Shown here one piece after another: positions 22,520-35,924 of a stretch of DNA of 64,000 nucleotides. Below the pieces are notes generated by a model. It searched no databases. It saw only the letters and a list, made by a program, of their open reading frames with translations, and was not told the DNA's origin. A program made the translations under genes and the position numbers. Each line of letters opens with the position of its first letter. Positions within the stretch are counted from its first letter, which is position 1. The stretch covers positions 17,794,001 to 17,858,000 of the forward strand of contig CM121341.1 in NCBI GenBank assembly GCA_051530055.1, read 5' to 3'. Origin of the DNA: Neoechinorhynchus agilis. Taxonomy: Eukaryota; Acanthocephala.

Positions 22520-24313
22520 AATCTCTGACGCCACAGCCTTACATCAAACCTTAGTGCACTTGAGTGTATATTTTGCCATGGAACTCGTTAAAGCATTTGA
22601 ATGTGGTTCGAAAAGAGAAGCCGTTGCCGAAGTTCATTCTATTATTAACAATCCGGTATTCTTTTTTTGCCTAATCATAACGTAAGTTTGAATTAAGCTC
22701 GTTGATAAAATCTCTCAATTACAAAATGGAACACTAGCATTGGCCGAACCTGAAGGATTCGTTTTTCTTGCTTATGCGATGATATTCGCATTCTACTCTT
22801 TGCTAGGAATTCTGGAGGATAAATTTGGGATCACCGAAATAGGACAAATCCTCGACGAAAACGTTCTTGCTGAATTGGATGTCAATGTTTGCTTTTCCAA
22901 AATTGAACTCTTGTTCAATAAGATTACTACTCATGCGCATCGACCAGGCCCCATAGATTCATTTATAATAATTTATTGCGAAGTGATGTGGATGCAAGGG
23001 AAAACTGAGAAGGTGGAAGAGACGCTTGGTGTTGGAACCGGTAATCAGTGGTATTTTTAGGCAAAAGAACGAATCGACTCTATTTTTGATCTTTAAGTTG
23101 AAAGATGTGGCACTTGTTTTGCGAGGCGACCTACAATCTATTTTCCTTCATCATTGTTCGCAATTATGCTTAAATACAATCTAAAATTCCTTTTAAATAA
23201 CATCATAATTACAAAAGACAATGGTTGGTACCCCTTATAACGATTTAGTGCCGAAAACCCGAAAAAATCGAAAAGACCAGCTTAGATAAACAGTTTTTAA
23301 CTGTTTCCTATATTCAAAATCTTAAAATATGAGCTGACATTGTTTTTTGTATCTAAGATTCCGATTTTCCGATTTAAGGATAAGCGATATACTTTGCGCT
23401 GTCTGAAATCAATCTAATTCGACTTTGAAGATTATATTACTTTTCACTGGTGGACCGAAATATATTCGAAGGTTTCTTTTGTTTGGCTTGGCACTGATTG
23501 CAATCAAAATTCTACAATTTATCAAACTTTGAGTTTTTTATGGGTGCTATTAAAGTCACGTTTAAGAGGTAGGGACGAATTGAGATTATCGTAAAAAATG
23601 AATTGATCAATTTTTCAACCCCTTGAAATCGATCGGCGATATAAGGAACTTAATATTCGCATTCGAGTCCTTACCGTTGCAGCATTACCGATTCTGACCA
23701 TAAACAATATCGATCAGAAGCTAATCAACATTTGAATGCTCATAAGCTATATCTTGATCACAAATTGAGAATAAAAGAGGAGCCTGAGGTCGATAACGTG
23801 ATCGATATATACGAGGTACCTTCTACAAAGTTACATTTGATTTAACAATAATCCTACTTATAGGATATTTTAAATTTGAATCCATACGATCATGTCCTTG
23901 TGGGCTACCATCACCGAGTTTTATTTAAGCATCCGCCAGACCAGTGCCGTATGTCCAAATTGACTAAATACGTTTTGGAAGTGATTGATTGTGCCTGTAC
24001 AAAGAATTCACCAGACAACTGGAGAATGTTGATGGAATTGATTCTTAAAGCTTACGTGGATCCCATTAGATACTCTCAAGTGTTTGATCAACTAAGAGTT
24101 TTCAGATCCGAAGTTTTGTCATATTGGCAATGGTATCATTTGCCACGATCTAACGATAGCAGCCAGCTTACGGAATGTAAATATTTCATCGATGTTTGCA
24201 TTTTCGGAGATCATGATGGGATGAAGACTCAATTGTGGACGTCACAGTTTAAAATCGAATCTGATTTGTTAGACATTGCACGAAATGTGTTTGCGATCAT
24301 TATGCGCGAGTGA
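22520..24313 (+). CDS. Unrecognised multi-exon nuclear-type protein, 3' part
   Basis: Four exons join in phase: 22520-22655, 22698-23040, 23718-23815 and 23864-24313, with introns of 42, 677 and 48 nt. They give the last ~342 residues; a 5' exon ending in phase 2 is still needed. I recognise no family. The first half is helical and mostly hydrophobic (GFVFLAYAMIFAFYSLLGIL). Exon 3 encodes LRIKEEPEVDNVID, which contains a classic SUMO site (IKEE), pointing to a nuclear protein (inference). The last exon is a 150-codon helical region ending at a TGA. Confidence 0.5.
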
Positions 24314-24719
24314 ATATAGGATCATTGATCTCACATGATTTGGCAGCCGTTTCGAAAATAATCATCTTAAGCTCACAAACTTTTCGCTTGTGCCTCTACT
24401 GTCCAAATTTGTTTTTCGTTTGGTAATCGATTGTGAAGTTATTTAAAACATGGCATTTCAAAATCTTTTTCGGGGTTGAGCTTAGTTTTGGGCAATTTGT
24501 GTTATTTAGGAAGATCTCTTGTTTCGATGTACGCCAAGTATTTTGGGTTTCATACCTAAATACCTTACCTAATATGCAAGCTACTTATCAGCTGAGATAT
24601 TGATTGGCGCTTTTAATAAAAGCATTTGATGACTTACCAAATAAACGTACAAGGATACCAACTTAAGCTATTTTGCACATTTTATGTGGTAAAAGACACT
24701 TTTGCACTTCCATTTCAGC

Positions 24720-25424
24720 ATGCTTCAGATGCGATCACTGTCGAACCATCTCACAAAACTTAGACTGGCATGTGCCCGATGTTCACTGAATAATATGGAG
24801 TTCAGTTTGGCCGCAACTGCATTCCATCGAATCAGAAACCGGAATATTTGGCCGGAGGAAGCACTGAGTTCGCTGACTTGCGTTTGTCTTCTTCTCATCA
24901 TCAAGATCTGTGGTCATCCCTTGTCTCTTAAAGATGCACTGAACGTTACAATGTTTACTTACAGACATGAAGTTCCTAATCGCGATCTTCCCAGGAGTTT
25001 GAGACAAACAGAGCGATCGATTGGTCAAATCAAACAATGCGTCCAAACGGCAGAGCACCTCGCACTCCGACTCCTTTCCTTCGAAGTCCCTTCACCACTA
25101 ACCACAAACACGGCACACAAATTCGGACTTCATGTAGCCTGCTCTCTGGCTCAACATGAACCTTATCGTCTCAATTGGACAGATTTTATTCCTGTTCTGA
25201 ATACATTCCTAACTGATCTGTACCATGACGATCTGCTCGTATTGAACTATTCAGCAGAAGACCTAGGTTTAGTCGGTCTATATGTCTGCCTGATAGGAAC
25301 TGGGATCGATGTAAAAAGCAACCAAATCTCAATGGAGTCGTATAAACTATCTATAATGAAAAATAAAGAAGATCGTGAAATCGTTAATGGAATTATCGAT
25401 CGAATGAATGCACTATTTGAATAA
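24720..25424 (+). CDS. CCNQ: Cyclin-Q (CCNQ/FAM58)-like cyclin
   Basis: The exon follows a TTCCATTTCAG acceptor and may start with Met at 24,720, giving 234 residues, close to human cyclin-Q length. It covers both cyclin folds: LAATAFHRIRNRNIWPEEAL begins the first box and SLKDALNVTMFTYRHEV is the LRxRDxINV-type helix. TEHLALRLLSFEV-like sequence then matches the CELLMLRVLRFQV block of cyclin-Q, and VLNTFLTDLYHDDLLVLNYS matches its LLRDSYHG segment. Known cyclin-Q activates CDK10. The identification is by family pattern and the sequence is divergent. An extra upstream coding exon cannot be excluded. Confidence 0.62.
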   Translation: MLQMRSLSNHLTKLRLACARCSLNNMEFSLAATAFHRIRNRNIWPEEALSSLTCVCLLLIIKICGHPLSLKDALNVTMFTYRHEVPNRDLPRSLRQTERSIGQIKQCVQTAEHLALRLLSFEVPSPLTTNTAHKFGLHVACSLAQHEPYRLNWTDFIPVLNTFLTDLYHDDLLVLNYSAEDLGLVGLYVCLIGTGIDVKSNQISMESYKLSIMKNKEDREIVNGIIDRMNALFE

Positions 25425-25426
25425 AA

Positions 25427-25717
25427 CTACCTATACAAATCTTCAAGTACAAAATTATGCTCCTTTTGAAGAAAAGTCATTCGATTGAAGATGAGCGGAT
25501 GTAAGAAAATTATGGCAAGATTAAATAGCTCAAGGCAAAAACGCCACAGTTTACCTTTACCACGCGAGTCAATTTTCGAACGCAGTACAGATGGAGTGAT
25601 ATACATTATCCCACTTCTTCCATTCATCACTTCAGCAAATCTACATTGTGCATCAACTCTATCATTTTCTTCATAACGAATATCAATCATTCGTCGAGAC
25701 AAAATAGATTGATCCAA
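25427..25717 (-). CDS. Small unrecognised ORF, doubtful
   Basis: A 96-codon minus-strand frame is convergent with the cyclin gene, its stop lying 3 bp beyond the cyclin stop. The N-terminal half is charged and the C-terminal third hydrophobic. No domain is seen. It could be a terminal exon or chance. Confidence 0.22.
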   Translation of the reverse strand: MDQSILSRRMIDIRYEENDRVDAQCRFAEVMNGRSGIMYITPSVLRSKIDSRGKGKLWRFCLELFNLAIIFLHPLIFNRMTFLQKEHNFVLEDLYR

Positions 25718-26020
25718 AATAATTCGTTCACTGCTTCCGAGGTAATCTTACCGCTCCGTGTGAGATGAAACGATGGTTTTTGGCGAGAAATGACGGGTTT
25801 CTTGCAGGATTTTAGACGTTAAACATTTTACGTTTTAGGTAGATTTCGAAATGGACTTTAAAGCATTTTGCAACCAAAGAATAACATCAACTGTAGGATT
25901 TAGGGTAATAGTTGGAATCCGTGGTAAAACACTATTTTGTCAAAATTATTCATTAGTTTTGTCTCCAAGAGTTTTTGCATTTAAAATTCATATTTGCCTG
26001 CCAAAAGCGTTAAAACTAGA

Positions 26021-27006
26021 TTATTTCTTCGTTCGGGAACCGCGCGCAGAAAAAAACTGGTTTAGATTATCCCTCAGCTCCTCTGAAACTGCCTTATATT
26101 CGCCCGTTAAACTGTCCATAACCCGCATGCTATTGATAATGTCTAAAGTTTTGGTAAGATATATCGATTCGATTGCGCCTCTCGTCTTATTTTCCATTTC
26201 CTCAACAAGTTTCCCAAGATTACAGATGTGACTTGCGAATCCAGTAGCTAAAGGAGCATCCATCTCGTTTTGTTCCATCAAGCTACCTCCCAACTTAGTT
26301 TGTCCATTTGCTGTACTTTCCAACCATAACAGAGTACTTGAGGTCAGTTTGTATTGAGCTCGATGACCACTTCCACTGATGGGACTCAATCTGCTTCCTG
26401 CAGTTCGTTCTTGGACCTCAACGACATGAATGCTGTCCCAACAACCACGACAAATAGTCTCAGATCTGCTTGAAACGGTTTGATTTTTAAACAAGACAGC
26501 AACCGCGAACCCTTCATCAAGATCCCACATATAGACTGATGAAAGCCCACTTGTGAGAACACCGTCGTCGTCTACTGGTGATAAACCGTAGTATTGATTC
26601 CAGTACTTTTCAAATACGCGAGTGTGGCCTTCATCGCTCAGGAACTCACAAAAGCACCACACCCGCTTACACCATTCGCAACTTTTTCCAGTGCCCTCAA
26701 TCGTTCACTCGGGTACGCGTTCGAGTTCGCTTGTCGTAGTGGTGGATAGTATTCGTTTGTCCACGGAGAACGATAAGAGTCGCCTTCCCGGTTGTACTCA
26801 CAAGCTAAAAAGTCCTTTCCAGCCTTAGAATCAGTGCGGATTTTAAGAGGCTGGTCAATTGAACCAAGAAGTTGGTCCATCAAATCAGGCGCTAAAGCAA
26901 TGAGGTCATCCAAGTTCTCGTCCATGTTAAAAGGAGGAAGACGGCGACTCAAGTCGAGTGCTGCTCGAACACGGTCGTCCGTTGTTTGTTGACTAGAATC
27001 AACCAT
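26021..27006 (-). CDS. CAPZB: F-actin capping protein beta subunit
   Basis: Exons are 26673-27006 and 26021-26628 with a 44-nt intron in phase, giving about 313 aa against ~277 in vertebrates. SVDQPLKI-like IDQPLKIRTDSKAGKDFL, ACEYNREGDSYRSPWTNEYY, GLSSVYMWDLDEGFAVAV, CRGCWDSIHVVEVQE, AQYKLTSSTLLWL and LGKLVEEMENKTRGAIESIY follow the CapZ beta order. The C-terminal actin-binding tentacle is present but diverged. With the alpha subunit it forms the barbed-end cap of actin filaments. A loop with PVDDDGVLT and an insertion around GSRLSPISG lengthen it. Start at MVDSSQ was chosen by family length. Confidence 0.93.
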
Positions 27007-27370
27007 TCTGAAATTGACGTCAAAGTGCGATAAACTCGAATTTTTCTCTTGCAATTTATTTGCTGATAGCGCATCAAAACGAGAAAAAAAATGAAGGCTT
27101 ACGCGTTCATATGGAATCGATGTAAGAAATACGAAAGAATCGCTCTTTGTTTATACATAAAACGAGCATATTTCGTCATAAATGACGTCATGCGTTCGTA
27201 CGCTCACGGCTGAGGTCACTGATTTTGGTTCATTTACAACGAATAGTGTGTTTTGAAAGACGTCGGTCACAAGAATAAAAACATTGATAAAAATATGATC
27301 AAAACAAAAATCAATGATTTTTCTTAATAAATCTAACCAGCTAGCACATACGGACTCAACAATGACGAGT

Positions 27371-29277
<1,907 letters not shown>

Positions 29278-29541
29278 ATGGATGATAAAACAGCAAAGCG
29301 GTTGGTCTTCTATTCAAATAAAATCATCGATGACATGCAAACACATAATTCCAATGCAAATAATGCACGGGAATTTGCTCATCTTGTCGAAGGTCTTACA
29401 ATGCTTAAAGCAATAGAATATCCAAGCGATGAACATGAAGGAGTTAAGATGACAATCATGGAGCCACAGGCAGAACGTATACCAAAAAATAAAAAAAGTA
29501 AACCTGACAGCCCGATTTTCGGTTATATCGCAATTGGATGA
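29278..29541 (+). CDS. Small unrecognised protein, 87 aa
   Basis: The frame starts with ATGGATGATAAAACAGC just after a good splice acceptor (TGTGCTTCAG), which suggests a 5' UTR intron and a real gene. The protein is hydrophilic, helical in the first half, with a basic patch (PKNKKSKPD) near the C terminus and a short hydrophobic end (FGYIAIG). No known family. Confidence 0.4.
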   Translation: MDDKTAKRLVFYSNKIIDDMQTHNSNANNAREFAHLVEGLTMLKAIEYPSDEHEGVKMTIMEPQAERIPKNKKSKPDSPIFGYIAIG

Positions 29542-29579
29542 CGTAAAACCTTTTTCCTTTAATTTTCATCATATTAAGA

Positions 29580-29935
29580 TTTTAGAATTTTTTTTAAAGT
29601 TATTCGTTTTATTTTGAAGATATTACATAATTATTCGCCGTCCTCCTCCTCCTCCTCCTCAATTGTCGCCGAATGCTTGCAGTGTCGCCTCTCAACACGG
29701 CAATGCTGATATTTTGAACCAGGTATTGAACCTGAAGGCGTCGCTTCAGATTCCTCAGGAGTTGAAGAGCCTCACTGCCAAGAGATCCGTAGGTCTCAAC
29801 CCCAAAAGGCACAAACACATAGGTTAAATCGAGGTATTTCGCCGTTTTCCGTCCTTGCGCAGCGCTCACTGCATCTCCAGCTTGAATTACCGAGAACTTG
29901 AGATTGCTGGCCGCCCGTTTTAAGAATTAATTATA
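29580..29935 (-). mobile_element. LINE 3' fragment related to the element in arm 2
   Basis: The frame at 29,609-29,869 reads YVFVPFGVETYGSLG...YLVQNISIAVLRGDTASI. It is clearly related to HHFVPFAVETLGAFG...FLVQNISLAIQRGNAANV at the C terminus of the LINE at 13,081-16,584. A short (CTC)n tract (29,641-29,660) lies near the end. The copy is strongly 5'-truncated, as usual for LINEs, and belongs to a different subfamily. Confidence 0.78.
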
Positions 29936-30509
29936 TTCTTTTATTCTTTCTTTCGATTCAAAAGGTTTCATGGCATCCAATTATTATTGAAATCGTTCAA
30001 AAAATAATACATGGACTCATTCTCACATATCAAATGTACTCTTTCATGACGTCATTTGACTTTTGCGGACTCTTAAGCCTTCTTCCCTGGATGCCGCGAA
30101 AAGAATTAGTGGTTGAAACATTAGATCAACTTTCTAAAATTTCGAAAATATTGGAGCTTTATAAAAAACTCCGACTAAGAATGAGATAAATTTGGGGCTC
30201 CAAAGGTTTCGAAAGTGTTTTTTCGAGGACATTATTGAGCAATAAATATGTCAGCGCCCATGTTTTACTCTCGAAAACGGCGGGACAACTAATAATTCGC
30301 GAAATAGCAGCCAATTGCGATGTACGTGTTCGATATCGGGTTTCATTCGATGTTCCGGCTATGAAAATCCACCTTCGGGGACCCTTTTGCAATCAATGAG
30401 GTGTGTCCGGAAAATGTTACACTTACAAAGTATGGCGCAGAAATTAAAAGAATTTGTCATTTATGTCGCTTATCGATACTCGAGATGGATCTTTAAAGAC
30501 GAATGCATA

Positions 30510-30605
30510 TATTTCGACTTTGAAGTCGGGCCAGCCGGTAGCTCTTTTTCTGTGTCTATGTGTGGCCTTTTTATGGCTAATAATTTTTCCTTGGGCATGC
30601 ATGAA
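30510..30605 (+). repeat. Dispersed repeat DR1, copy 1
   Basis: Contains GAAGTCGGGCCAGCCGGTAG...GGCTAATAATTTTTCCTTGG. It matches copies near 44,335, 44,029, 63,690 and, on the minus strand, 44,770. This copy ends soon after TTCCTTGGGCA. Its nature is unknown. Confidence 0.65.
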
Positions 30606-30777
30606 ATTTCACAAAATGCTCACTTCAAAGTTATCACATTTTGCGCTTTTTTATCGATTAAAGGAATTGAAATCAGTTGACATATTTATATTGCTATGAT
30701 TTGAGTGTGCATTGGTGTTTATCCTTTCGACCGATTTCAGAAGATAAAATTCGATTAAAACGGAAAAATTAAAAACA

Positions 30778-31326
30778 AGAAGCGATTGTTCATTATTATC
30801 ACATTAAAAAATTATTAAAATGCGCATTTGTCATAAAATCGTGATATCTAAACAAAATAAAGTCACTCGTTACGAATAACAGCATCGGTATCTTCGATTT
30901 CTTGTATTTTAAAACCAAACTGAATGTCTCGATTGCATCATTCAACCTTTTTGTGGTCGCGATTAAAACTTGATATCCGATGACGACTTAAGATCTCACA
31001 TATAAACGTAAATATTAAAAACAAGGAATACTATTTTTTTTATTCAAATTAAATTGCCCACACTTATTAATTTATCATGCAATAAAGCGACCAACGATTT
31101 AGTTCGTCGACCGTTCCATATATTGTCTACTTTGTGAATTTAATTCCTTCATACAATTTCATCGTTGCGTGAAATGATTAGTTTCGATTTGTTAATGAAC
31201 AAAATTGTTTACACGGCTAAAAAACTTGGTTACCAAAGGCGATTGTTCATTATTATCACATTAAAAAATTATTAAAATGCGCATTTGTCATAAAATCGTG
31301 ATATCGAAACAAGATAAAGTCACTGT
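30778..31326 (+). repeat. Pair of 88-bp direct repeats
   Basis: GCGATTGTTCATTATTATCA and the following ~85 bp occur at 30,781-30,868 and again at 31,239-31,324 with two or three differences. The 370 bp between them are AT-rich and without a gene. It could be a small segmental duplication or solo ends of an element. Confidence 0.75.
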
Positions 31327-31564
31327 GCGAGCAACGCGGTACAATGCTCCTACTGTTGCTTCACAGTTTGATCAAAAAATGACCAGAGGTATCCATGCAA
31401 GTAGTTTTCAAACTCTTCTCTTTCCTCTCGAAAAATCTGTTCGTTGAGTTCAAATGGACCTTCATCTTGCTAGGTCAGCAAGCATTTTATTGCACAAGAC
31501 GCATTGCGTTTTTTCTTTTCCATCCATCATCTTCGACAAGAGTGAATTGTAAAGATGCTCATCA

Positions 31565-31755
31565 TTTACTTTTAATAGCGAATTGTAATAATTGATTTAT
31601 TGGATAATTTTCGGCCTGCTTCAGTTTATTGTGTGTAAGTTTTTCAATATGAGAGTTTCGTGTTATTTAAAAGCTTACACGCAATGGACTGAAGAAGGCC
31701 TACGCGAAGGCCTAAAATTATCAAATAAATCAATTATTATAATTCGCAATAAAAA
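31565..31755. mobile_element. Foldback MITE, family FB1, diverged copy
   Basis: Arms GCGAATTGTAATAATTGATT...TTTTCGGCCTGCTTCAG and CTGAAGAAGGCCTACGCGAA...ATTATAATTCGC pair as an inverted repeat. The core shares CTGAAGAAGGCC with the copies at 17,200 and 45,460, but the ends differ. No clear target duplication. Confidence 0.7.
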
Positions 31756-32325
31756 AAGTAAATGAACAGTGAAGCAGTACTACAGGTACGCATTTTGTTA
31801 CGATCGCTTTCGTCCAGCCATGAACACAAGAAGAATGTCAATTTGGGGATAAAGACAGAAATTATTACCCAAAAATCGATGAGCTCGATATAGTTGGTTG
31901 GTAAACAAAGTCGTAATCACAAAGGAACTCGAAGCAGTGCAAGCGATGATTTCGTATGCCCTTGACGCGGGAGTAATAGGTTGACCTTCCAGAGTGGACG
32001 GCAAAAATAGAGGAAATTGGATGCAATGATGATAAGTTTTTGCTCTGAACCGGTCAATTCGGCTGTCGATGTTGCGCTGGTTGTCGCTTCGGGAGCCAGT
32101 TGTTTAAAGAAAATCATTAAACTCATAGATAATATCTCTTTCGTCATAAAATTTCATGGTCGGATGAAATAATATTAATAGATTTCCAAACTCTGCTTCG
32201 CGTTAACTTTGAAACAATTTTTATTTTTACGAAAAGTTTCGCGCTTTCCTTTCCCTCACAAATGATTTTACAACGTTTTGCGGACGGTAAAAGTTTGAGA
32301 CGGGCACGCCGATTAATTTCTGATA

Positions 32326-33760
32326 TCAACAACAATTATCGATTCTTTTCAGATTGGCCTTTCCCTTCTGGTCTTTAAAGTTGAACTGGTTAATGTTTTT
32401 CTTCGTTGCACCATTATCGAATTGATTGGCAATACTAAGATGTTTTGTGAGTGCCGATTCCGCGATTTTATAAAACATTTCATCTATTTTGTCATTAATT
32501 CTCCGCTCCGTGAGAAACTAAGATACCAGCGGTGAGTTATCGACAAATCACGTTAATTTTATCTCTTGCACTTGTCTCGAAAAACGGTATATTTAGCGTG
32601 TACGCCAGTTGAGAGCCTTCTTCGTTGCTGACAAGTTTTAAAATAGTGCCTGAATCGCACTTGTTCCCCACCAAAACTTTTGCAACTGTTGAATTACAGC
32701 AATGGTCGTCGATCTCGCTAATCCATTTGCGGACTCGTTCAAACGAAGCTCTGTTACTCACATCATAAACAAATATCACCCCGTCTGCTCCTCGGTAGTA
32801 AGTAGAAGTTACAACTCGAAATCTTTCTTGGCCAGCAGTGTCCCATATTTGCATTCGACAATTATAGGGACCAATTGTTAGACATTTAGTTTTAAAATCT
32901 ACACCGATGGTGCTTATATATAATCCCGTAAAAATATCATCGGTATATCGGAGCATCAAGCTCGATTTTCCAACCCCTGTCATATAGAACTGTTTATTAA
33001 AATAGTGTGCTAAAATTAATTTTACTATCTCCTTTAAAAAAGTTCCGATTCCTTTTGTAGTGTATTTAATTGTAACAATTATTAAAAGCTAAATGGTCTA
33101 CATTCTTAATCAACGGTAACGTTAAAATTTGTTGAGCAAATAACAGTTAGAAACTGCACCAAAATTATTTCACTCTTTTTGAACAAATTTAGCAAAATAA
33201 TGCATTTAAAGGCGTAAAGTGGTTAGCAAAAGTCTCAGTCATATTGAAATGCGTACGTTTCTGCAACTTTCCTTCATCATATTGACTTTTTATTTATAAA
33301 AAATTTTAAAGGACGGGTTGCCAATATGTTTCCTAACTTCAGTTCTCTAATTGCGCTGTCAAATGAAATTCTTTATATTGATAAATTCTATTTCTAGTTC
33401 AAAGAACGCATTATTCCTTCGCTCAATAGAATTGGGAATTTAAAATCGAGAATTACACCCAAATAGAGTTTTTCGGCGCTTCCGAGCATCAGCTCTTTTT
33501 GGCGATTTACTGGATAAACTAGGAGCTGCAATGTAAAACATAGATATAAAGGAAAATTAAACCTAAAACTCACATTACGTCGCAGCTCTTAGGAACGTTT
33601 TTCGAAACATAACTTTTACCTTCATCTTACCTGATTCACCGACGATAAGAATTTTAAAATTTTTGTTAAAAGAGTTTAGTGGGCCCGGATCGCTTGTCCT
33701 AATGTTTTTGGACTGACGAGTATGCAAGTCGATCGATTTTATTCTCCGTTCGAATCTCAT
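32326..33760 (-). CDS. Rab35-like small GTPase
   Basis: Exons 33631-33760, 32545-32976 and 32326-32483 keep frame (introns 654 and 61 nt); the second donor, GTCGAT, is unusual. The product is about 239 aa. G1 is GESGVGKSS split by intron 1, the switch region is STIGVDFKTK, G3 is WDTAGQERF, G4 is VGNKCD and G5 is ETSAR. The C terminus ends DNCC-stop, the double-geranylgeranylation signal of Rabs. TSTYYRGADGVIFVYDV with NVIYEMFYKI is nearest to Rab35/Rab1. An N-terminal extension of ~34 residues precedes the G domain. Rab35-type proteins act in endocytic recycling; the subfamily call is an inference from pattern. Confidence 0.88.
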
Positions 33761-35425
33761 CGTTCGCAGTTCAATATCGATCGTCCAAACTCTGCTAACA
33801 CTTTCACAGTATCTAGAAAATTTGGATGCGCTTTAGAGAACGATGAGTTTTCTCATTCAAAAGCGAAAAACTCTTAAACATTTTGAAGCTCACAATATAT
33901 AAAGACTCATACTAAAACTCTTCTATCACATGAACTTTCGATGAAAAGTGCAAGATTTTTTTCCAGCGATGGGTTGTCCTCGTATTCTGGCTATTAACCA
34001 ACATTTTTAAGTGTAATCGGTTCAACACACCCAATTGATTACTATTTAAATTTCCTTCATAAATTTACACTACTGAACAGCCAAATCCTTAAAAATTCGT
34101 TGCGACATAATAAATAGCCTCTCAAAACGTTCATTACACTAAAAGAAAATGAAAATGTATCGAAATCTAAGAACTGAGCTATATTGTGCAAGGTTACATT
34201 AAATATTGCTCATCGAAATTGATCAGTCATTTTGTTAGCGTTAGGAAACTGAAGCAATCGAAATGATGGACCAATCTACTGCTAGAAAATATTATTGGTT
34301 TAATCACTTCACCTGCACGGCATAGTCTACGGGATTTGCTAATGAAATGGACCTTTAAAAATTTCGGGTATTTTATAATTCCCAGCTAAGATCAAAACAA
34401 AATTGGCGACAGTTTATGAGAATTATTATTTTATTCTATCTTAATCCTCGCAAACTAAATAACTGATTCAAAACAACGGTATCAATTGTCAAATATATGT
34501 TCAAACAGTGGCAAAATTTAAATTTATTAAAAGAGGAAATATCTTTTTTTATTTTCAGGTTAGCCAAAAAATTAACCATACTATCGTTCTTGATATTAGA
34601 AATGTTTTTAAATAACGATTAAAAAGCGCATCTATTAACATTTTAATTTGCTAGAACTTTAGCATTAGTTTGATGCTGCTTAGAATGCTTGCTGCTAATT
34701 CATTCAAATACGCATATAAACTTTGCATAAACTAGAATTGTTGTTATGTTGGTACAAAAGGCTATACGCAATCGAAATTTAAAATATTTACATCAAGGTA
34801 GATAGACGTCTCTCGATATCCTCAAATTTAATCCTAGACAGATTTAAGAGATCATGTAGTTTTAAGTCTATAGATTAGAGATATACGTTTATCAACTATA
34901 TTTGCCAATGTCGTATTTTGATACACGATCGTAATCACGAACTGTCTGAAATATTTATCTCGCGGTTTTGGAGAGACGTGAAACTAAATAAGACATGCAC
35001 GTCTCCATTTAAAAGTTTAAATTAACCGGTTAAATCTCTCGGGCAGTTAGTAGGACTTTGATTTTGCAGGTTGCATCGTCGAGAATGTGAACGTCGATGA
35101 AAATAGCGGACAATTATTGCTTATATTCAAATATAATAGAATTTTTATATTTTTAAAACTCAAAATTTAAAATTTCATCTGACAGTTGACCAACTGACAA
35201 TCTATTCTGGCGTCATCATTAGGTTTTATACCTAAAAACCTGATCCAATTGAATGATGGATCAATCACTCGTGTTCTATCTTTTCATTTTCTCTTACGTC
35301 TATTGCGTGAGCGGGACTAAATCAGTAAATGCGGAATTAACCAATCTTTATTGCAATGTTCAATTAATGTCCTGAGTAGCAACAACCTGTGACATTGGAT
35401 AATCAACATGGTTTTATCGCAGTTG
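33761..35425. other. Intergenic, no gene seen
   Basis: AT-rich sequence with no open frame of note on either strand and no recognisable repeat. Confidence 0.45.
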
Positions 35426-35470
35426 CCACGTAGCAGGCAGGTCCTTCGTGAATCAATTTTTTATTGAGGA

Positions 35471-35500
35471 GGTTTCGAAGCTCGTCGGGTTCATCATCAG
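35471..35500 (-). ncRNA. Hammerhead ribozyme core of the Penelope-like element
   Basis: The minus strand reads CTGATGA, then a stem-loop GAAC...CTTC, then GAAAC, the invariant hammerhead boxes in the right order. One pair of the short stem II is mismatched here, so this copy may be inactive. Its place downstream of the GIY-YIG domain fits the ribozymes known from Penelope terminal repeats. Confidence 0.7.
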
Positions 35501-35924
35501 TTTTAAAATACAAGTGGTTAAGTAATTATTTCGCTCGCACACGCGCTCATTGTAGATTTTGTTGTTTCCTTTTTGTTAGCTGTTAAGACAGAGTCTGTAA
35601 CCTCGTTGGTCTTTTATACCCGCTTTCTGTTCTTTGATTAAGATGGCCTCTTTAATTAAGCGTCTAAAATTATTGCGTTCCCTTGCTAAAACCAATGTTT
35701 AATCGTAATTGACCACGTGGCCAGTTTGCACATCGTGTAGCGCAATATTCGACGCTACCACCTTCTGAGTCGTGGACCGTTTATGTTCTGCCAATCTCTT
35801 TTTAGGATTCCGGCATATTTGTCCAATGTAATTGCTGTTGCATTTGCTAGAAGAAACTTTGTAGACAGCAGCCTTTTTTCCAGTTCCTGGTATCCGGGAA
35901 AACTCCGCCAAGGACGGTCATAAG

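Noticed and set aside
26629-26672. Apparent frame change in the capping protein gene
   Set aside because: It is explained by a 44-nt intron in phase; a 26-nt alternative intron was considered but is shorter than any other in the window.
29641-29660. (CTC)n microsatellite as an independent feature
   Set aside because: It is a short tract inside the 3' end of a LINE fragment.
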